A stretch of DNA of 64,000 nt, from NCBI RefSeq assembly GCF_000819845.1, contig NZ_CDCG01000018.1, positions 225,205-289,204 on the forward strand. The letters run 5' to 3'. Both the position numbers and the translations under genes were made by a program. Positions 47,572 through 57,588 of the stretch are shown piece after piece. The notes below the pieces were generated by a model, which was not told the DNA's origin, searched no databases, and was given only the letters and a program-made list of their open reading frames with translations. Each line of letters begins with the position of its first letter. The stretch's first letter is position 1. This DNA comes from Aeromonas enteropelogenes. GTDB taxonomy: Bacteria > Pseudomonadota > Gammaproteobacteria > Enterobacterales > Aeromonadaceae.

Positions 47572-48159
47572 ATGAACATGGATAGCCACGACATGGATAG
47601 CAATGAACTGCTGACCCGCTTTCAACTTCAACTGCCGGCGCCAGCCCATCGGCTGGCCATCGCCGGACTCAAACCGGCGGCCGTACTGCTGCCGGTGGTA
47701 GAACGCGAGCAGGGGTTGCAGCTGCTGCTGACCCGTCGCAGCCCCCATCTGCGCCACCATGCGGGCCAGATAAGCTTTCCCGGGGGGCGCCAGGATCCGC
47801 AAGACAGGGATCTGATCCAGACCGCTCTGCGCGAAACCGAGGAGGAGCTCGGCATCAGCCCCCGCCAGATCCGCGTCATCGGTACCCTGAGCCCGCTCAA
47901 TACCGTCTCCCAGTACGATGTGCTGCCGGTGCTCGGGCTGGTCGAGGGGGATTACCAGCTCACCCTCAGTCAGGATGAGGTGGCTCAGGCATTCGAAGTG
48001 CCCCTTGCCCACCTGCTCAATCCCGCCAACCACATCGCCCTCACCTTTCCCCGCAAGCAACAGTGGCACACCGTCTACTGGATACCCTGGCAAGATCATT
48101 TCATCTGGGGTGCCACCGCCAGCATGATCCGCCAACTCTCACAGCACATCACAAAATAA
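47572..48159 (+). CDS. nudL: Nudix hydrolase NudL, putative CoA pyrophosphatase
   Basis: The 195-residue Nudix protein carries the box GGRQDPQDRDLIQTALRETEEELGI (71-95) and the CoA-pyrophosphatase upstream signature LLTRRSPHLRHHAGQISFP. Such enzymes cleave CoA to phosphopantetheine and 3',5'-ADP. In E. coli nudL also follows pabB. Several in-frame ATGs cluster at the start (47572, 47578, 47593); the first is used, without a strong ribosome site to decide. Confidence 0.92.
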   Translation: MNMDSHDMDSNELLTRFQLQLPAPAHRLAIAGLKPAAVLLPVVEREQGLQLLLTRRSPHLRHHAGQISFPGGRQDPQDRDLIQTALRETEEELGISPRQIRVIGTLSPLNTVSQYDVLPVLGLVEGDYQLTLSQDEVAQAFEVPLAHLLNPANHIALTFPRKQQWHTVYWIPWQDHFIWGATASMIRQLSQHITK

Positions 48160-48376
48160 CAATCTGGATACATTTTGGCGTACAGAATTTGCGCTTTAAC
48201 ATTAAACTAACGTGGCAAATGATAAACAAAAATTGATTTTTTAGTATTTTGATCACGTTTCTATAAGAAAGTGCGGTTTTTCACGTTAGTAAGGTGAATT
48301 TGATCAACATTTTTAATCGAAAAAAAAGTATCCTTGCGCCGACTCAATAAAAAACCACACATTCGGGGTGAGATAG

Positions 48377-49678
48377 ATGTCTAAAACTGTCATTGGCGCA
48401 CAGGATGTTGCGACCGCACAGGAGCAAGGATTCAGCTCCGTCCAGACCACCAAGGGTTGGGCGAAACAAGACACCACCTGGGTGATCAGTCTGTTCGGTA
48501 CCGCCGTCGGCGCCGGCATTCTGTTCCTGCCAATCAACGCCGGTATGGGCGGCTTCTGGCCGCTGGTCGTGATGGCGCTGCTGGTCGGCCCCATGACCTA
48601 CCTGGCACACCGCGGCCTGGCCCGTTTCGTCCTCTCCTCCAAGCAGAAAGATGCAGACATCACCAAAGTGGTGGAAGAGCACTTCGGCGTCGGCGCAGGC
48701 AAGCTCATCACCCTGCTCTACTTCTTCGCCATCTACCCCATCGTGCTGATCTACGGCGTGGGCATCACCAACACGGTTGAAAGCTTCATGGTCAACCAGC
48801 TGCAGATGGCCGCCCCGCCGCGCTGGATCCTCTCCATCGTGCTGATCATGGGCATGATGTCCGTGATGCTGGCCGGTGAGAAGCTGATGCTGAAAGTGAC
48901 CGAGTTCCTGGTCTACCCGCTCATCGCCATCCTGGCCGGTATCTCCCTCTACCTGATCCCGGACTGGACCGGTGCCGCCCTGGCGCAGGTGCCGTCTGCC
49001 AAGGATTTCGCCACCACCCTGTGGCTGACCATCCCTGTGCTGGTGTTCGCCTTCAACCACAGCCCGGCCATCTCCAGCTTTGCCCTGGCCCAGCGTCGTG
49101 ACTACGGTGATCGCGCCGTCGAGAAATCCGATGCCATCCTCAAGCGTACCGCCATGGTGCTGCTGGGCTTCGTGATGTTCTTCGTCTTCTCCTGCGTGAT
49201 GAGCCTGACTCCGGCCCAGCTGGCCGAAGCCAAGGCCCAGAACATCGCCGTGCTCTCCTACTTGGCCAACCAGCATGCGAGCCCGATCATCTCCTACTTC
49301 GGTCCGCTGGTTGCGTTCGTCGCCATCGTCTCCTCCTTCTTCGGCCACTATCTGGGTGCCCGTGAAGGCCTGAAAGGGATGATCGTCCAGAACATGACCA
49401 AGGCGGGCAAAGAGCCGGATCAAAAGAAGGTTGAGCTGTTCATCATCGGCTTCTTCATCCTGACCCTGTGGGGCACCGCCGTGGCCAACCCCTCCATCCT
49501 GGGCATGATTGAATCGCTGGGCGGCCCCATCATCGCCACCATCCTGTTCCTGATGCCGATGTACGCCATCAAGCGTGTACCGGCCATGGCGAAGTACCAG
49601 GGCCAGATCAGCAACGTATTCGTTGCCACCATGGGTCTGATTGCCATCTCCGCCATCTTCTATCAACTGGTTGGTTAA
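48377..49678 (+). CDS. sdaC: Serine/threonine transporter of the HAAAP family (SdaC-like)
   Basis: This 433-residue membrane protein has about eleven hydrophobic helices. Family landmarks include [24 protein letters not shown] and [19 protein letters not shown] carriers import serine or threonine with protons; SdaC is the best match but the substrate is inferred. The upstream 217 bp are AT-rich with several TTGATC boxes, suggesting control by a global regulator. No serine deaminase gene is adjacent, unlike E. coli sdaCB. Confidence 0.9.
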   Translation: MSKTVIGAQDVATAQEQGFSSVQTTKGWAKQDTTWVISLFGTAVGAGILFLPINAGMGGFWPLVVMALLVGPMTYLAHRGLARFVLSSKQKDADITKVVEEHFGVGAGKLITLLYFFAIYPIVLIYGVGITNTVESFMVNQLQMAAPPRWILSIVLIMGMMSVMLAGEKLMLKVTEFLVYPLIAILAGISLYLIPDWTGAALAQVPSAKDFATTLWLTIPVLVFAFNHSPAISSFALAQRRDYGDRAVEKSDAILKRTAMVLLGFVMFFVFSCVMSLTPAQLAEAKAQNIAVLSYLANQHASPIISYFGPLVAFVAIVSSFFGHYLGAREGLKGMIVQNMTKAGKEPDQKKVELFIIGFFILTLWGTAVANPSILGMIESLGGPIIATILFLMPMYAIKRVPAMAKYQGQISNVFVATMGLIAISAIFYQLVG

Positions 49679-49697
49679 TCCCTCCTGCTACCGAACC

Positions 49698-49731
49698 AAA
49701 ATGCCAGCCGTTATCCGGTTGGCATTTTTTA
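49698..49731 (+). terminator. Intrinsic terminator of sdaC
   Basis: Thirteen-pair stem (AAAATGCCAGCCG with CGGTTGGCATTTT, one G-U pair), 5-base loop, T-rich tail. Confidence 0.9.
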
Positions 49732-50226
49732 TGGGCGCGCTGCGCCAGTCCCTCCTCTCTTGCCGACATATCCCATCTAACATCCCCTGTTTCCCCTAAG
49801 TTCCGTTAACCCTGTCCTGTTTCCCGAATAACCGGCCTCTCCCATCCCGTGAAGAAGGGATCGGGCACGGTACACTCGGCCACACTGTTGCTTGCGCCAG
49901 CCCACTGCCGCCTATTTGTGCTGTGCGGAAATACGCGCCGTCACACCTTTCACGCAGCTCGCCAACAGTTGACTAAAGCCATGGCTAAAGATGCCATCCT
50001 GGCCGCCATGGCGTTGCCAATCCACGGTAAAGCCCCGGACGTTGCAATAAGGTGTAGTGCAGTCGTAGCTTGCCCTTCCCGCCATGAGTTTCTCATCTTT
50101 GTATCCAGCCCCTCACTCGTGCTCTGAACCAGACATGGCGTTCAGGCATGACAGGCCAGCAAGCGACTGGCTCAACCTGATGCGATGCCAATGCCCCGCA
50201 AAAACCTTATTTGCAGGCATAAAAAA
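49732..50226. other. About 500 bp without a recognisable gene
   Basis: Between the sdaC and sstT terminators no frame has family resemblance. A 92-codon plus-strand frame at 49849-50127 has poor codon usage and a low-complexity N-terminus and is not accepted. No tRNA or strong hairpin was seen. Since both flanking genes end here, no promoter is required, so the length is unexplained. Confidence 0.55.
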
Positions 50227-50246
50227 GCGCCCTCCGAAGAGGGCGC
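50227..50246 (-). terminator. Intrinsic terminator of sstT
   Basis: Stem GCGCCCTC / GAGGGCGC with a 4-base loop, followed by TTTTTT on the minus strand. Confidence 0.92.
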
Positions 50247-50274
50247 CAAATAACAGAGAAGGTGGGTAACGAGA

Positions 50275-51525
50275 TCAAGCTTCGCGGCTTGGGATCGCCT
50301 CGGCGTCCATCAGGCTCTCGTCTTCGGCCATGCAGGCCGCGGCGGTAAACAGCACGTCGGTGGAGCTGTTGAGGGCCGTTTCGGCGGAATCCTGCAGTAC
50401 CCCGATGATGAAGCCAACGGCCACCACCTGCATGGCGATGTCGTTGCTGATCCCGAACAGGCTGCATGCCAGCGGGATCAGCAGCAGGGAACCACCGGCC
50501 ACACCGGAGGCACCGCAAGCACTGACGGTGGCAACTACGGAGAGCAACAGCGCCGTGGCCAGATCCACTTCCACTCCCAGGGTATGCACTGCCGCCATGG
50601 CCAGCACGGTAATGGTGATGGCGGCGCCGGCCATGTTGATGGTGGCGCCCAGCGGAATGGAGACCGCATAGGTATCTTCCGGCAGACGCAGTTTTTCACA
50701 CAGAGCCATGTTGACCGGGATGTTGGCGGCGGAGCTGCGGGTAAAGAAGGCGGTCACGCCGCTCTCTTTGAGGCAGGTCAGCACCAGCGGATAGGGGTTG
50801 CGCTTGATCTTCCAGAACACGATCAGCGGGTTGACCACGAAAGCGATGAACAGCATGCAGCCGATCAGCACCACCAGCAGCTGGGCATAGCCGAACAGGG
50901 CATCGAAGCCGGTCTCGGCCAAGGTGGAGGCGACCAGGCCCAAGATACCGAGCGGAGCGCAACGGATCACCGCCTTGACGATGGTGGAGACACCGTGGGA
51001 GAGATCGGAGATCAGCGCCTTGGTGCTCTCGTTGGCATGACGCATGGCGATGCCAAGGCCAATGGCCCAAGCCAGGATCCCGATGTAGTTGGCATCCATC
51101 AACGCCTTGACCGGGTTGGTCACGATGTTGAACAGCAGGGTTTGCAGCACTTCTGTGATGCCGCCCGGCGGAGTGATCTCGGCGGTGTTGGCTACCAGAT
51201 GCAGGTTGGAGGGGAACAGGAAGCTGGCCATGACGGCGACGACGGCCGCCGCGAAAGTGCCAAACAGATAGAGTACCAGCAAGGGGCGGATGTTGGTTTT
51301 CTGCCCCTGCTTGTGGCCTATGATGGCCGCCATCACCAGCACAAAGACCAGCAGTGGTGCGACCGCCTTCAATGCGCCGACAAACAGGCTACCGAGCAGG
51401 CCGGCTGCCCTGGCCCACTCGGGGGCAAACATGGCCAGCAGGATACCGAATACCAGACCAACCAGGATCTGGCTGACAAGACTGGTGCTATTGACCAGCC
51501 GGATAAGAGGGTGTTGTTGTGTCAT
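50275..51525 (-). CDS. sstT: Sodium-dependent serine/threonine symporter SstT
   Basis: SstT is a DAACS-family Na+ symporter for serine and threonine in the inner membrane. The 416-residue protein aligns with E. coli SstT throughout: [62 protein letters not shown], and [20 protein letters not shown] at the C-terminus. The ATG at 51525 (MTQQHPL) has AGGGA upstream and is preferred to one 6 codons earlier. It diverges from the RecQ-like helicase gene. Confidence 0.97.
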   Translation of the reverse strand: MTQQHPLIRLVNSTSLVSQILVGLVFGILLAMFAPEWARAAGLLGSLFVGALKAVAPLLVFVLVMAAIIGHKQGQKTNIRPLLVLYLFGTFAAAVVAVMASFLFPSNLHLVANTAEITPPGGITEVLQTLLFNIVTNPVKALMDANYIGILAWAIGLGIAMRHANESTKALISDLSHGVSTIVKAVIRCAPLGILGLVASTLAETGFDALFGYAQLLVVLIGCMLFIAFVVNPLIVFWKIKRNPYPLVLTCLKESGVTAFFTRSSAANIPVNMALCEKLRLPEDTYAVSIPLGATINMAGAAITITVLAMAAVHTLGVEVDLATALLLSVVATVSACGASGVAGGSLLLIPLACSLFGISNDIAMQVVAVGFIIGVLQDSAETALNSSTDVLFTAAACMAEDESLMDAEAIPSREA

Positions 51526-51867
51526 CAAAAAGTCCCTAGGCACCGTAGTGCATGATTCATGAGTCCTGTCTGCAATCCCGCATTGAGAAGCGCCTGCCCC
51601 TCATATGAGATAACCGCGGCCAGCCTTCTGTCGGGCCGATCCGGCGGTTATCAGGATTGCTTGATGGAATATCCCACTCGCCACCTTTTTTTTCCAGAGA
51701 ATCACCAAAAAATATCCGGCTTTTATCACAAAATCCCGCAACAAACTCTTAACCGGAAGGCAACCACCCGTTTTTGTACGCATTTCAACCAGTCTTTACC
51801 GACTTACTCACTCCCGTTATCAAGGGGTCGCTGTGTTATCATCGCCAATTTGCGCTGGAGCCCTGCC

Positions 51868-53781
51868 ATGATCCCGACCCTGCTGACCCGACACTTTGGT
51901 TTTTCCGGACTCAGATCCGGCCAGGAGGCGGTGATCAACCGGGTGCTGGCAGGCCAAAGCGCGGCCGCCATCTTCCCCACCGGCTCAGGCAAATCCCTTT
52001 GTTATCAGTTGCCCGCCCTCGCCCTGCCCCATCTCACCCTGGTGATCTCACCCCTGCTGGCCTTGATGCACGATCAGCTAGCCTTTCTCAAAAACAAGGG
52101 GATCAGCGCCGCGACCCTCGATTCCAGCCAGAGTGCGGAAGAGAGCCGTCAGGTGATGCAGCAAGCCCTGGATGGCCAGCTGAAGATCCTGATGATCTCG
52201 GTGGAGCGTCTCAAGAACGAGCGCTTTCGCCGCTTTATCCAGCAGGTGCCGCTGTCGCTGCTGGTGGTGGATGAGGCTCACTGCATCTCGGAGTGGGGTC
52301 ACAACTTTCGCCCCGACTACCTCAAGCTGCCGCACTATCGCGAGGAGCTGCAAATACCCCAGGTATTGCTGCTGACCGCCACCGCCACCCGGGCGGTTAT
52401 CGAGGATATGCAGGCGAAATTTGCCATCGAGCCCGATAACGTGATCGTGACCGGCTTCTATCGCCCCAATCTCGATCTCGCCGTGGTGCCGCTTCGCCCC
52501 GAGGAGCGCGATAGCTGGCTCGCCCAAACCTTGCGCGCAGACCCCGGCCTGCCCACCATCATCTATGTCACCCTGCAACACACCGCCGAGCAGTGCGCCG
52601 GGATGTTGCAGCAGCAGGGGCTCAGTGTACGTGCCTATCACGCCGGGCTTGATGCTGAGGTGCGCAGCCAGATCCAGCGGGATTTCATGACCGGTCGGGT
52701 GGATTGCATCGTCGCCACCATCGCCTTTGGCATGGGGATCGACAAGGCGGATATCCGCCGGGTGATTCATTACGATCTGCCCAAATCCATCGAGAACTAC
52801 AGCCAGGAGATTGGCCGGGCCGGTCGCGATGGGCAACTCTCGCACTGCACCGTACTGGCCAACCAGAGCCAGCTGCCGGTGCTGGAAAATTTCGTCTATG
52901 GCGATACCCCGGATCTGGCGGCCATCCGCCAGTTGCTTGACATCATTGCAGGCAGCGGCCCGCAGTGGGAATTCACCCTGCTGCGCCTCTCAAGCGAAAT
53001 AAATATCCGCCAGCTGCCCCTCAAGACCCTGCTGGTTTATCTGGAAATGGCGGGCATCATCACGCCGGCCTACAGCTATTTTGCCGACTACCGCTTCAAG
53101 TTCGTGCTGGATAAAAGCGACATCCTCGCCCGCTTCAACCCGGATCGGCGCCAGTTTCTGGAACAATTGTTTGCCTGCGCGCCCTTGGCACGCAGCTGGT
53201 GCACCATGGATTTCGAGGCACTCTGGCAGGGTTATCAGGGAGAACGTCAGCGGGCGGTTGCGGCCCTCGACTACCTGCAACAACAAGGATGGATAGAACT
53301 CGAGAGCAAGCAGATGACTGAGGTCTACCGGGTCAATCAACAGGGGTGGAACAAAGAAGAAGAGGCGCTGCGGCTGCACGGCCTTTTCTTGCAAAAAGAG
53401 CAGAGCGAGCTTGCCAGACTGCAGGCCATGCTGGACTTTTTCACCGCTGGCGACTGCCTGAGCCACCGCCTGGCCCGCTATTTTGCCGATGAGGCCGCCC
53501 CCGCCCGGTGCGGCCACTGCTCCGTCTGTCGCGGCCAGGTTGCCGTGCTCCCGCCCTTGCCCCGACTGGCCATGCCAAACGAGGCGGGCATCCGCGCCTG
53601 GTGCGAGCCCCTCATCGCCAAGACAGGCACACAGGATGAACGCGTCCTGGCCCGTTTCCTGTGTGGCATCGCCACACCGCTCACCACCCGGGTCAAGGCC
53701 AGATCCCTGGCCGGGTTTGGCCAACTGGCAGCCCATCCCTTTGCCAACGTGTTGCAGGCCTTAAAGCAGGCCTACTCCTGA
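51868..53781 (+). CDS. RecQ-family ATP-dependent DNA helicase, atypical C-terminus
   Basis: A 637-residue SF2 helicase with the RecQ core: FGFSGLRSGQEAVI (motif 0), PTGSGKS (37-43), VVDEAHCISEWGHNFRPDY (DEAH 135-138), LTATATRAV, and EIGRAGRDG. Canonical RecQ has its zinc-binding cysteines directly after the helicase core, then winged-helix and HRDC domains. Here about 180 residues separate the core from a cysteine cluster at 530-554 (C-X17-C-X2-C-X2-C), and no HRDC is evident. It is therefore a RecQ-like paralogue rather than recQ. The ATG has GGAG 8 bases upstream; an open frame runs upstream without homology. Confidence 0.9.
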   Translation: MIPTLLTRHFGFSGLRSGQEAVINRVLAGQSAAAIFPTGSGKSLCYQLPALALPHLTLVISPLLALMHDQLAFLKNKGISAATLDSSQSAEESRQVMQQALDGQLKILMISVERLKNERFRRFIQQVPLSLLVVDEAHCISEWGHNFRPDYLKLPHYREELQIPQVLLLTATATRAVIEDMQAKFAIEPDNVIVTGFYRPNLDLAVVPLRPEERDSWLAQTLRADPGLPTIIYVTLQHTAEQCAGMLQQQGLSVRAYHAGLDAEVRSQIQRDFMTGRVDCIVATIAFGMGIDKADIRRVIHYDLPKSIENYSQEIGRAGRDGQLSHCTVLANQSQLPVLENFVYGDTPDLAAIRQLLDIIAGSGPQWEFTLLRLSSEINIRQLPLKTLLVYLEMAGIITPAYSYFADYRFKFVLDKSDILARFNPDRRQFLEQLFACAPLARSWCTMDFEALWQGYQGERQRAVAALDYLQQQGWIELESKQMTEVYRVNQQGWNKEEEALRLHGLFLQKEQSELARLQAMLDFFTAGDCLSHRLARYFADEAAPARCGHCSVCRGQVAVLPPLPRLAMPNEAGIRAWCEPLIAKTGTQDERVLARFLCGIATPLTTRVKARSLAGFGQLAAHPFANVLQALKQAYS

Positions 53782-53832
53782 GTACAAAGCAGGCTGCGCA
53801 CCGCTACAATTTTTCAGCAGACAAAAAAAGAA

Positions 53833-53854
53833 GACCCTCGCCTTTGCGAGGGTC
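53833..53854 (-). terminator. Intrinsic terminator on the minus strand with no upstream gene
   Basis: Stem GACCCTCG / CGAGGGTC with a 6-base loop. The T tract (TTCTTTTTTT) lies only on the minus side; rightward transcripts from the helicase gene would meet no T run. It therefore appears to end a leftward transcript starting between here and about 54000, where no protein gene exists. Confidence 0.7.
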
Positions 53855-54360
53855 AAGCCAACGGAAACGTGCTTAAACAGAGCTTAGTGCCACGACAAGC
53901 CGCTCTCTTGCTAAAGCGCCTTGCCACCTGCACATGGCCAATCTAGATGAGTGGAATTGTAGCGTCAATGTAAAAATTAGAGCTGTAACTTCAAACAAAC
54001 CACATTACGTTGACGTTAGCGTAATGATAGATTTATTGATATTCCCGCCAACGGGCGCCACGTCTGGCTTCCCGTTTCACCTGCATCGACTCGCCCGGAC
54101 CTGCCCGCAAGCAAAGAAACATTTATTTTTTATGTCTTTGACATTTACCTCACTATCATGGCAAAAATAATTTAACAGTCAGTAACATAGCTGTGTTGCT
54201 GGCTGACCGGCCCACTCGGTAAGCCGGCCGGTTTCGTCACTGTGTCATCAATCAAATAGGGATGGATTACTGGGGCCTGTTGACTAGGCTTTAAATGCAA
54301 GACCAAACAAATAGTGATCCGCTCATTTTCAGGGTAAGCGACTATAACGAGGGCAAAGTT
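53855..54360. other. Intergenic region upstream of yeaG
   Basis: About 500 bp lacks a protein gene. It holds the possible source of a leftward small RNA (53855-54000), a 7-bp inverted repeat at 54003-54026 and a GC-rich imperfect hairpin around 54207-54233 (ACCGGC...GCCGGT). A long leader before yeaG is plausible. Confidence 0.5.
54003..54039 (+). promoter_or_regulatory. Palindromic operator candidate overlapping a possible -35 box
   Basis: Arms CATTACG (54003-54009) and CGTAATG (54020-54026) are separated by 10 bases. The spacer contains TTGACG (54010-54015), which with TATTGA (54034-54039) could form a promoter with an 18-bp gap. The TTGACGTTAGCGTAA core resembles operators of MerR-family regulators; the identity is unproven. 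Confidence 0.4.
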
Positions 54361-56283
54361 ATGGGCATCTTCGAGCATTACCAACAGCGATATGAGAAAG
54401 CCAGGGAAGAGGAATACAGCATCCAGGAGTTTTTGGACATGTGTAAGCAGGACAAATCCTGCTACGCCTCTGCCGCCGAACGCCTGCTGACCGCCATTGG
54501 CGAGCCGGAGATGGTCGATACCTCCGCCAATCCCAGACTGAGCCGGCTCTTCTCCAACCGGGTCGTGGCCCGCTATCCCGCCTTCAAGGACTTCTACGGG
54601 ATGGAAGAGGCCATCGAACAGATCGTCTCCTACCTCAAACACTCCGCCCAGGGGCTGGAAGAGAAGAAACAGATCCTCTATCTGCTAGGTCCGGTCGGGG
54701 GCGGTAAATCCTCTCTAGCAGAGAAACTCAAATCCCTGATGCAAAAGGTGCCCATTTATCGCATCAAGGGCTCACCGGTCAACGATCACCCCTTCTGCCT
54801 GTTCGACATCGAGGAAGATGGCGAGCTGCTGGAGAAGGAGTACGGCATTCCGCGCCGTTACCTGCGTCCCATCATGTCCCCCTGGGTTGCCAAGCGACTG
54901 CACGAGTTCGGGGGCGACATCACCAAGTTCAAGGTGGAGAAGGTCAATCCCTCCATCCTCGACCAGATCGCCATTGCCAAGACCGAGCCTGGCGATGACA
55001 ACAACCAGGACATCTCCTCCCTGGTCGGCAAGGTGGACATCCGCATGCTGGAGCACTTTGCCCAGGATGACGCCGACGCTTACTCCTACTCGGGTGCCCT
55101 GTGCAAGGCGAACCAGGGGATCATGGAGTTCGTCGAGATGTTCAAAGCCCCCATCAAGGTGTTGCACCCACTGCTGACCGCGACGCAGGAGGGGAACTAC
55201 AACGGCACAGAGGGGCTCTCCGCCCTCCCCTTCGACGGCATCCTGCTGGCCCACTCCAACGAATCCGAGTGGCAACAGTTCCGCAACAACAAAAACAACG
55301 AGGCTTTCCTCGACCGTGTTTACATCGTCAAGGTGCCCTACTGCCTGCGCGTTTCGGAAGAGGTGAAGATCTACGAAAAACTGCTGGTCAACAGCGAGCT
55401 AACCGAGGCCAAGTGCGCCCCGGGCACCCTCGAGCTGCTGGGCCAATTCTCCGTGCTGTCGCGCCTCAAGGAGCCGGAAAACTCCAGCATCTACTCCAAG
55501 ATGCGGGTCTATGACGGCGAAAGCCTCAAAGACACGGATCCCAAAGCCAAGAGCTATCAGGAGTACCGCGACTACGCCGGGGTGGATGAGGGGATGAATG
55601 GTCTCTCTACCCGCTTTGCGTTCAAGATCCTCTCCCGTGTCTTCAACTTCGACCACGCGGAAGTGGCCGCTAACCCGGTGCACCTTTTCTATGTGCTGGA
55701 ACAGCAGATCGAACGGGAGCAGTTCCCGCAAGAGCTGCACGATCGCTATCTGGAGTTCATCAAGGGCTACCTGACTCCGCGCTACGTAGAGTTCATCGGG
55801 AAAGAGATCCAGACCGCCTACCTCGAGTCCTACTCCGAGTACGGCCAGAACATCTTCGACCGCTACGTCACCTACGCCGACTTCTGGATCCAGGATCAGG
55901 AGTACCGTGACCCCGAAACCGGCCAGCTGTTTGACCGCGCCTCGCTCAACAGCGAGCTGGAGAAGATCGAAAAACCCGCCGGGATCAGCAACCCGAAAGA
56001 TTTCCGTAACGAAATCGTCAACTTCGTGCTGCGCGCCCGGGCCAACAATGCAGGCCGTAACCCCAACTGGACCAGTTACGAGAAGCTGCGCACCGTGATC
56101 GAGAAGAAGATGTTCTCCAACACGGAAGAGCTGCTGCCGGTTATCTCCTTCAACAGCAAAACCTCGGCCGAGGAGCAGAAGAAGCACGATAACTTTGTCG
56201 AACGGATGATGGAGAAAGGCTACACCCGCAAACAGGTGCGACTGCTCTCCGAATGGTATCTCAGGGTCCGCAAGTCATCCTGA
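54361..56283 (+). CDS. yeaG: PrkA-type serine protein kinase YeaG
   Basis: YeaG/PrkA combines an AAA+ like domain (P-loop GPVGGGKS, 110-117) with a C-terminal PrkA domain, and is induced under nitrogen starvation and stationary phase in enterobacteria. The protein is 640 residues and near-identical to E. coli YeaG over the blocks GMEEAIEQIVSYLKH and ENSSIYSKMRVYDGESLKD. The ATG at 54361 (MGIFEHYQQRYEK) matches the family; the frame is open 22 codons upstream without homology. It is the first gene of yeaG-yeaH-spoVR. Confidence 0.96.
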   Translation: MGIFEHYQQRYEKAREEEYSIQEFLDMCKQDKSCYASAAERLLTAIGEPEMVDTSANPRLSRLFSNRVVARYPAFKDFYGMEEAIEQIVSYLKHSAQGLEEKKQILYLLGPVGGGKSSLAEKLKSLMQKVPIYRIKGSPVNDHPFCLFDIEEDGELLEKEYGIPRRYLRPIMSPWVAKRLHEFGGDITKFKVEKVNPSILDQIAIAKTEPGDDNNQDISSLVGKVDIRMLEHFAQDDADAYSYSGALCKANQGIMEFVEMFKAPIKVLHPLLTATQEGNYNGTEGLSALPFDGILLAHSNESEWQQFRNNKNNEAFLDRVYIVKVPYCLRVSEEVKIYEKLLVNSELTEAKCAPGTLELLGQFSVLSRLKEPENSSIYSKMRVYDGESLKDTDPKAKSYQEYRDYAGVDEGMNGLSTRFAFKILSRVFNFDHAEVAANPVHLFYVLEQQIEREQFPQELHDRYLEFIKGYLTPRYVEFIGKEIQTAYLESYSEYGQNIFDRYVTYADFWIQDQEYRDPETGQLFDRASLNSELEKIEKPAGISNPKDFRNEIVNFVLRARANNAGRNPNWTSYEKLRTVIEKKMFSNTEELLPVISFNSKTSAEEQKKHDNFVERMMEKGYTRKQVRLLSEWYLRVRKSS

Positions 56284-56307
56284 CCCTGACCTGTTCAAGG
56301 GGGAGTT

Positions 56308-57579
56308 ATGGCGCATTTTATCGACCGCAGGCTCAACGGCAAAAACAAAAGCGCTGTCAATCGGCAGCGCTTCATCCGCCGCTACAAGAAGCAGATCAAA
56401 CAAGCGGTCTCGGATGCTGTCTCCAAGCGCAGCATTCAGGACGTAGACAAGGGTGAGAGCATCAGCATCCCGACCAAGGATATCGGTGAACCCCATTTCC
56501 ATCAGGGACAAGGGGGCAAACGGGAGATGGTGCATCCTGGCAACGATCAGTTTGTCACCGGCGACAAGATTGAACGCCCCAAGGGAGGGGGTGGCGGACA
56601 GGGTTCCGGTGAGGGACAGGCCTCCAATCAGGGGGAAGGTTCGGACGACTTCGTGTTCCAGATCTCCAAGGACGAGTATCTGGATCTGCTGTTCGAGGAT
56701 CTCGAGCTGCCCCGCCTGCAAAAGACCCAGCTCAACCAGCTGATGGAGATGAAAACCTACCGGGCGGGCTACACCTCTAACGGGGTGCCCGCCAACATCA
56801 ACGTGGTGCGATCCCTGCAAAACTCGCTGGCACGGCGCATGGCGCTGCAGGCGGGCAAGAAACGCCTGCTGCACGAGTTGGAGGATCGCCTGGCCCTGCT
56901 GGCTGCCGATCCCAACGAGCACTTTGCCGAGATGGCCCAGCTCGAAAAGGAGATCCGCGAGCTGAAACGGCGGATCGATGCGGTGCCCTTCATCGACACC
57001 TTCGATCTCAAATTCAACAACTTCGTCAAGCGACCGGTACCTTCCAGCCAGGCGGTGATGTTCTGCCTGATGGACGTCTCGGGTTCCATGGATCAGGCCA
57101 CCAAGGAGATGGCCAAGCGCTTCTACATCCTGCTCTATCTGTTCCTGAGCAGAACTTACAAGAATGTCGAGGTGGTCTATATCCGCCACCACACCCAGGC
57201 CAAGGAGGTGGATGAACACGAGTTCTTCTACTCCCAGGAGACGGGGGGCACCATCGTCTCCAGCGCGCTCAAGATGATGAACGACATCATCAACGATCGC
57301 TATCCGGCCAACCAGTGGAACATCTATGCGGCGCAAGCGTCAGATGGCGACAACTGGGCCGATGATTCCCCCCAGTGCCGGGAGATCCTGGTGCGGGACA
57401 TCATGCCGCGGGTGCGCTACTACTCCTACATCGAGATAACCACCCGTGCCCACCAGACCCTGTGGCACGAGTATGAATCGGTGGCCAGCCAGTTCCCCCA
57501 CTTTGCGATGGAGCATATTCGCAAGGTCGAGGATATCTATCCGGTATTCCGGGAGCTGTTCAAGAAGCAAGCGGCGTAA
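56308..57579 (+). CDS. yeaH: YeaH, DUF444 von Willebrand A-like protein
   Basis: The 423-residue YeaH/DUF444 protein has a basic N-terminus, a glycine-rich linker (93-112), a coiled-coil-like charged stretch (about 185-225) and a C-terminal VWA-like domain with the MIDAS sequence MDVSGSMD (Asp256). It is the regular partner of the YeaG kinase. It begins 24 bp after yeaG and ends 9 bp before spoVR, clearly one operon. Molecular function unknown. Confidence 0.95.
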   Translation: MAHFIDRRLNGKNKSAVNRQRFIRRYKKQIKQAVSDAVSKRSIQDVDKGESISIPTKDIGEPHFHQGQGGKREMVHPGNDQFVTGDKIERPKGGGGGQGSGEGQASNQGEGSDDFVFQISKDEYLDLLFEDLELPRLQKTQLNQLMEMKTYRAGYTSNGVPANINVVRSLQNSLARRMALQAGKKRLLHELEDRLALLAADPNEHFAEMAQLEKEIRELKRRIDAVPFIDTFDLKFNNFVKRPVPSSQAVMFCLMDVSGSMDQATKEMAKRFYILLYLFLSRTYKNVEVVYIRHHTQAKEVDEHEFFYSQETGGTIVSSALKMMNDIINDRYPANQWNIYAAQASDGDNWADDSPQCREILVRDIMPRVRYYSYIEITTRAHQTLWHEYESVASQFPHFAMEHIRKVEDIYPVFRELFKKQAA

Positions 57580-57588
57580 GGAGGTCAC

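Noticed and set aside
48230..48330. TTGATCA-type boxes upstream of sdaC as CRP or FNR sites
   Set aside because: Neither box matches both half-sites with correct spacing (TGTGA-N6-TCACA or TTGAT-N4-ATCAA), so no specific regulator is claimed.
49849..50127. A 92-codon plus-strand frame in the sdaC-sstT gap
   Set aside because: No family resemblance, no ribosome site, atypical codon use; treated as non-coding.
51559..51867. Extended N-terminus of the RecQ-like helicase from an ATG at 51559
   Set aside because: The extra 103 residues overlap the sstT promoter region, lack homology, and the ATG at 51868 has a GGAG site and the family N-terminus.
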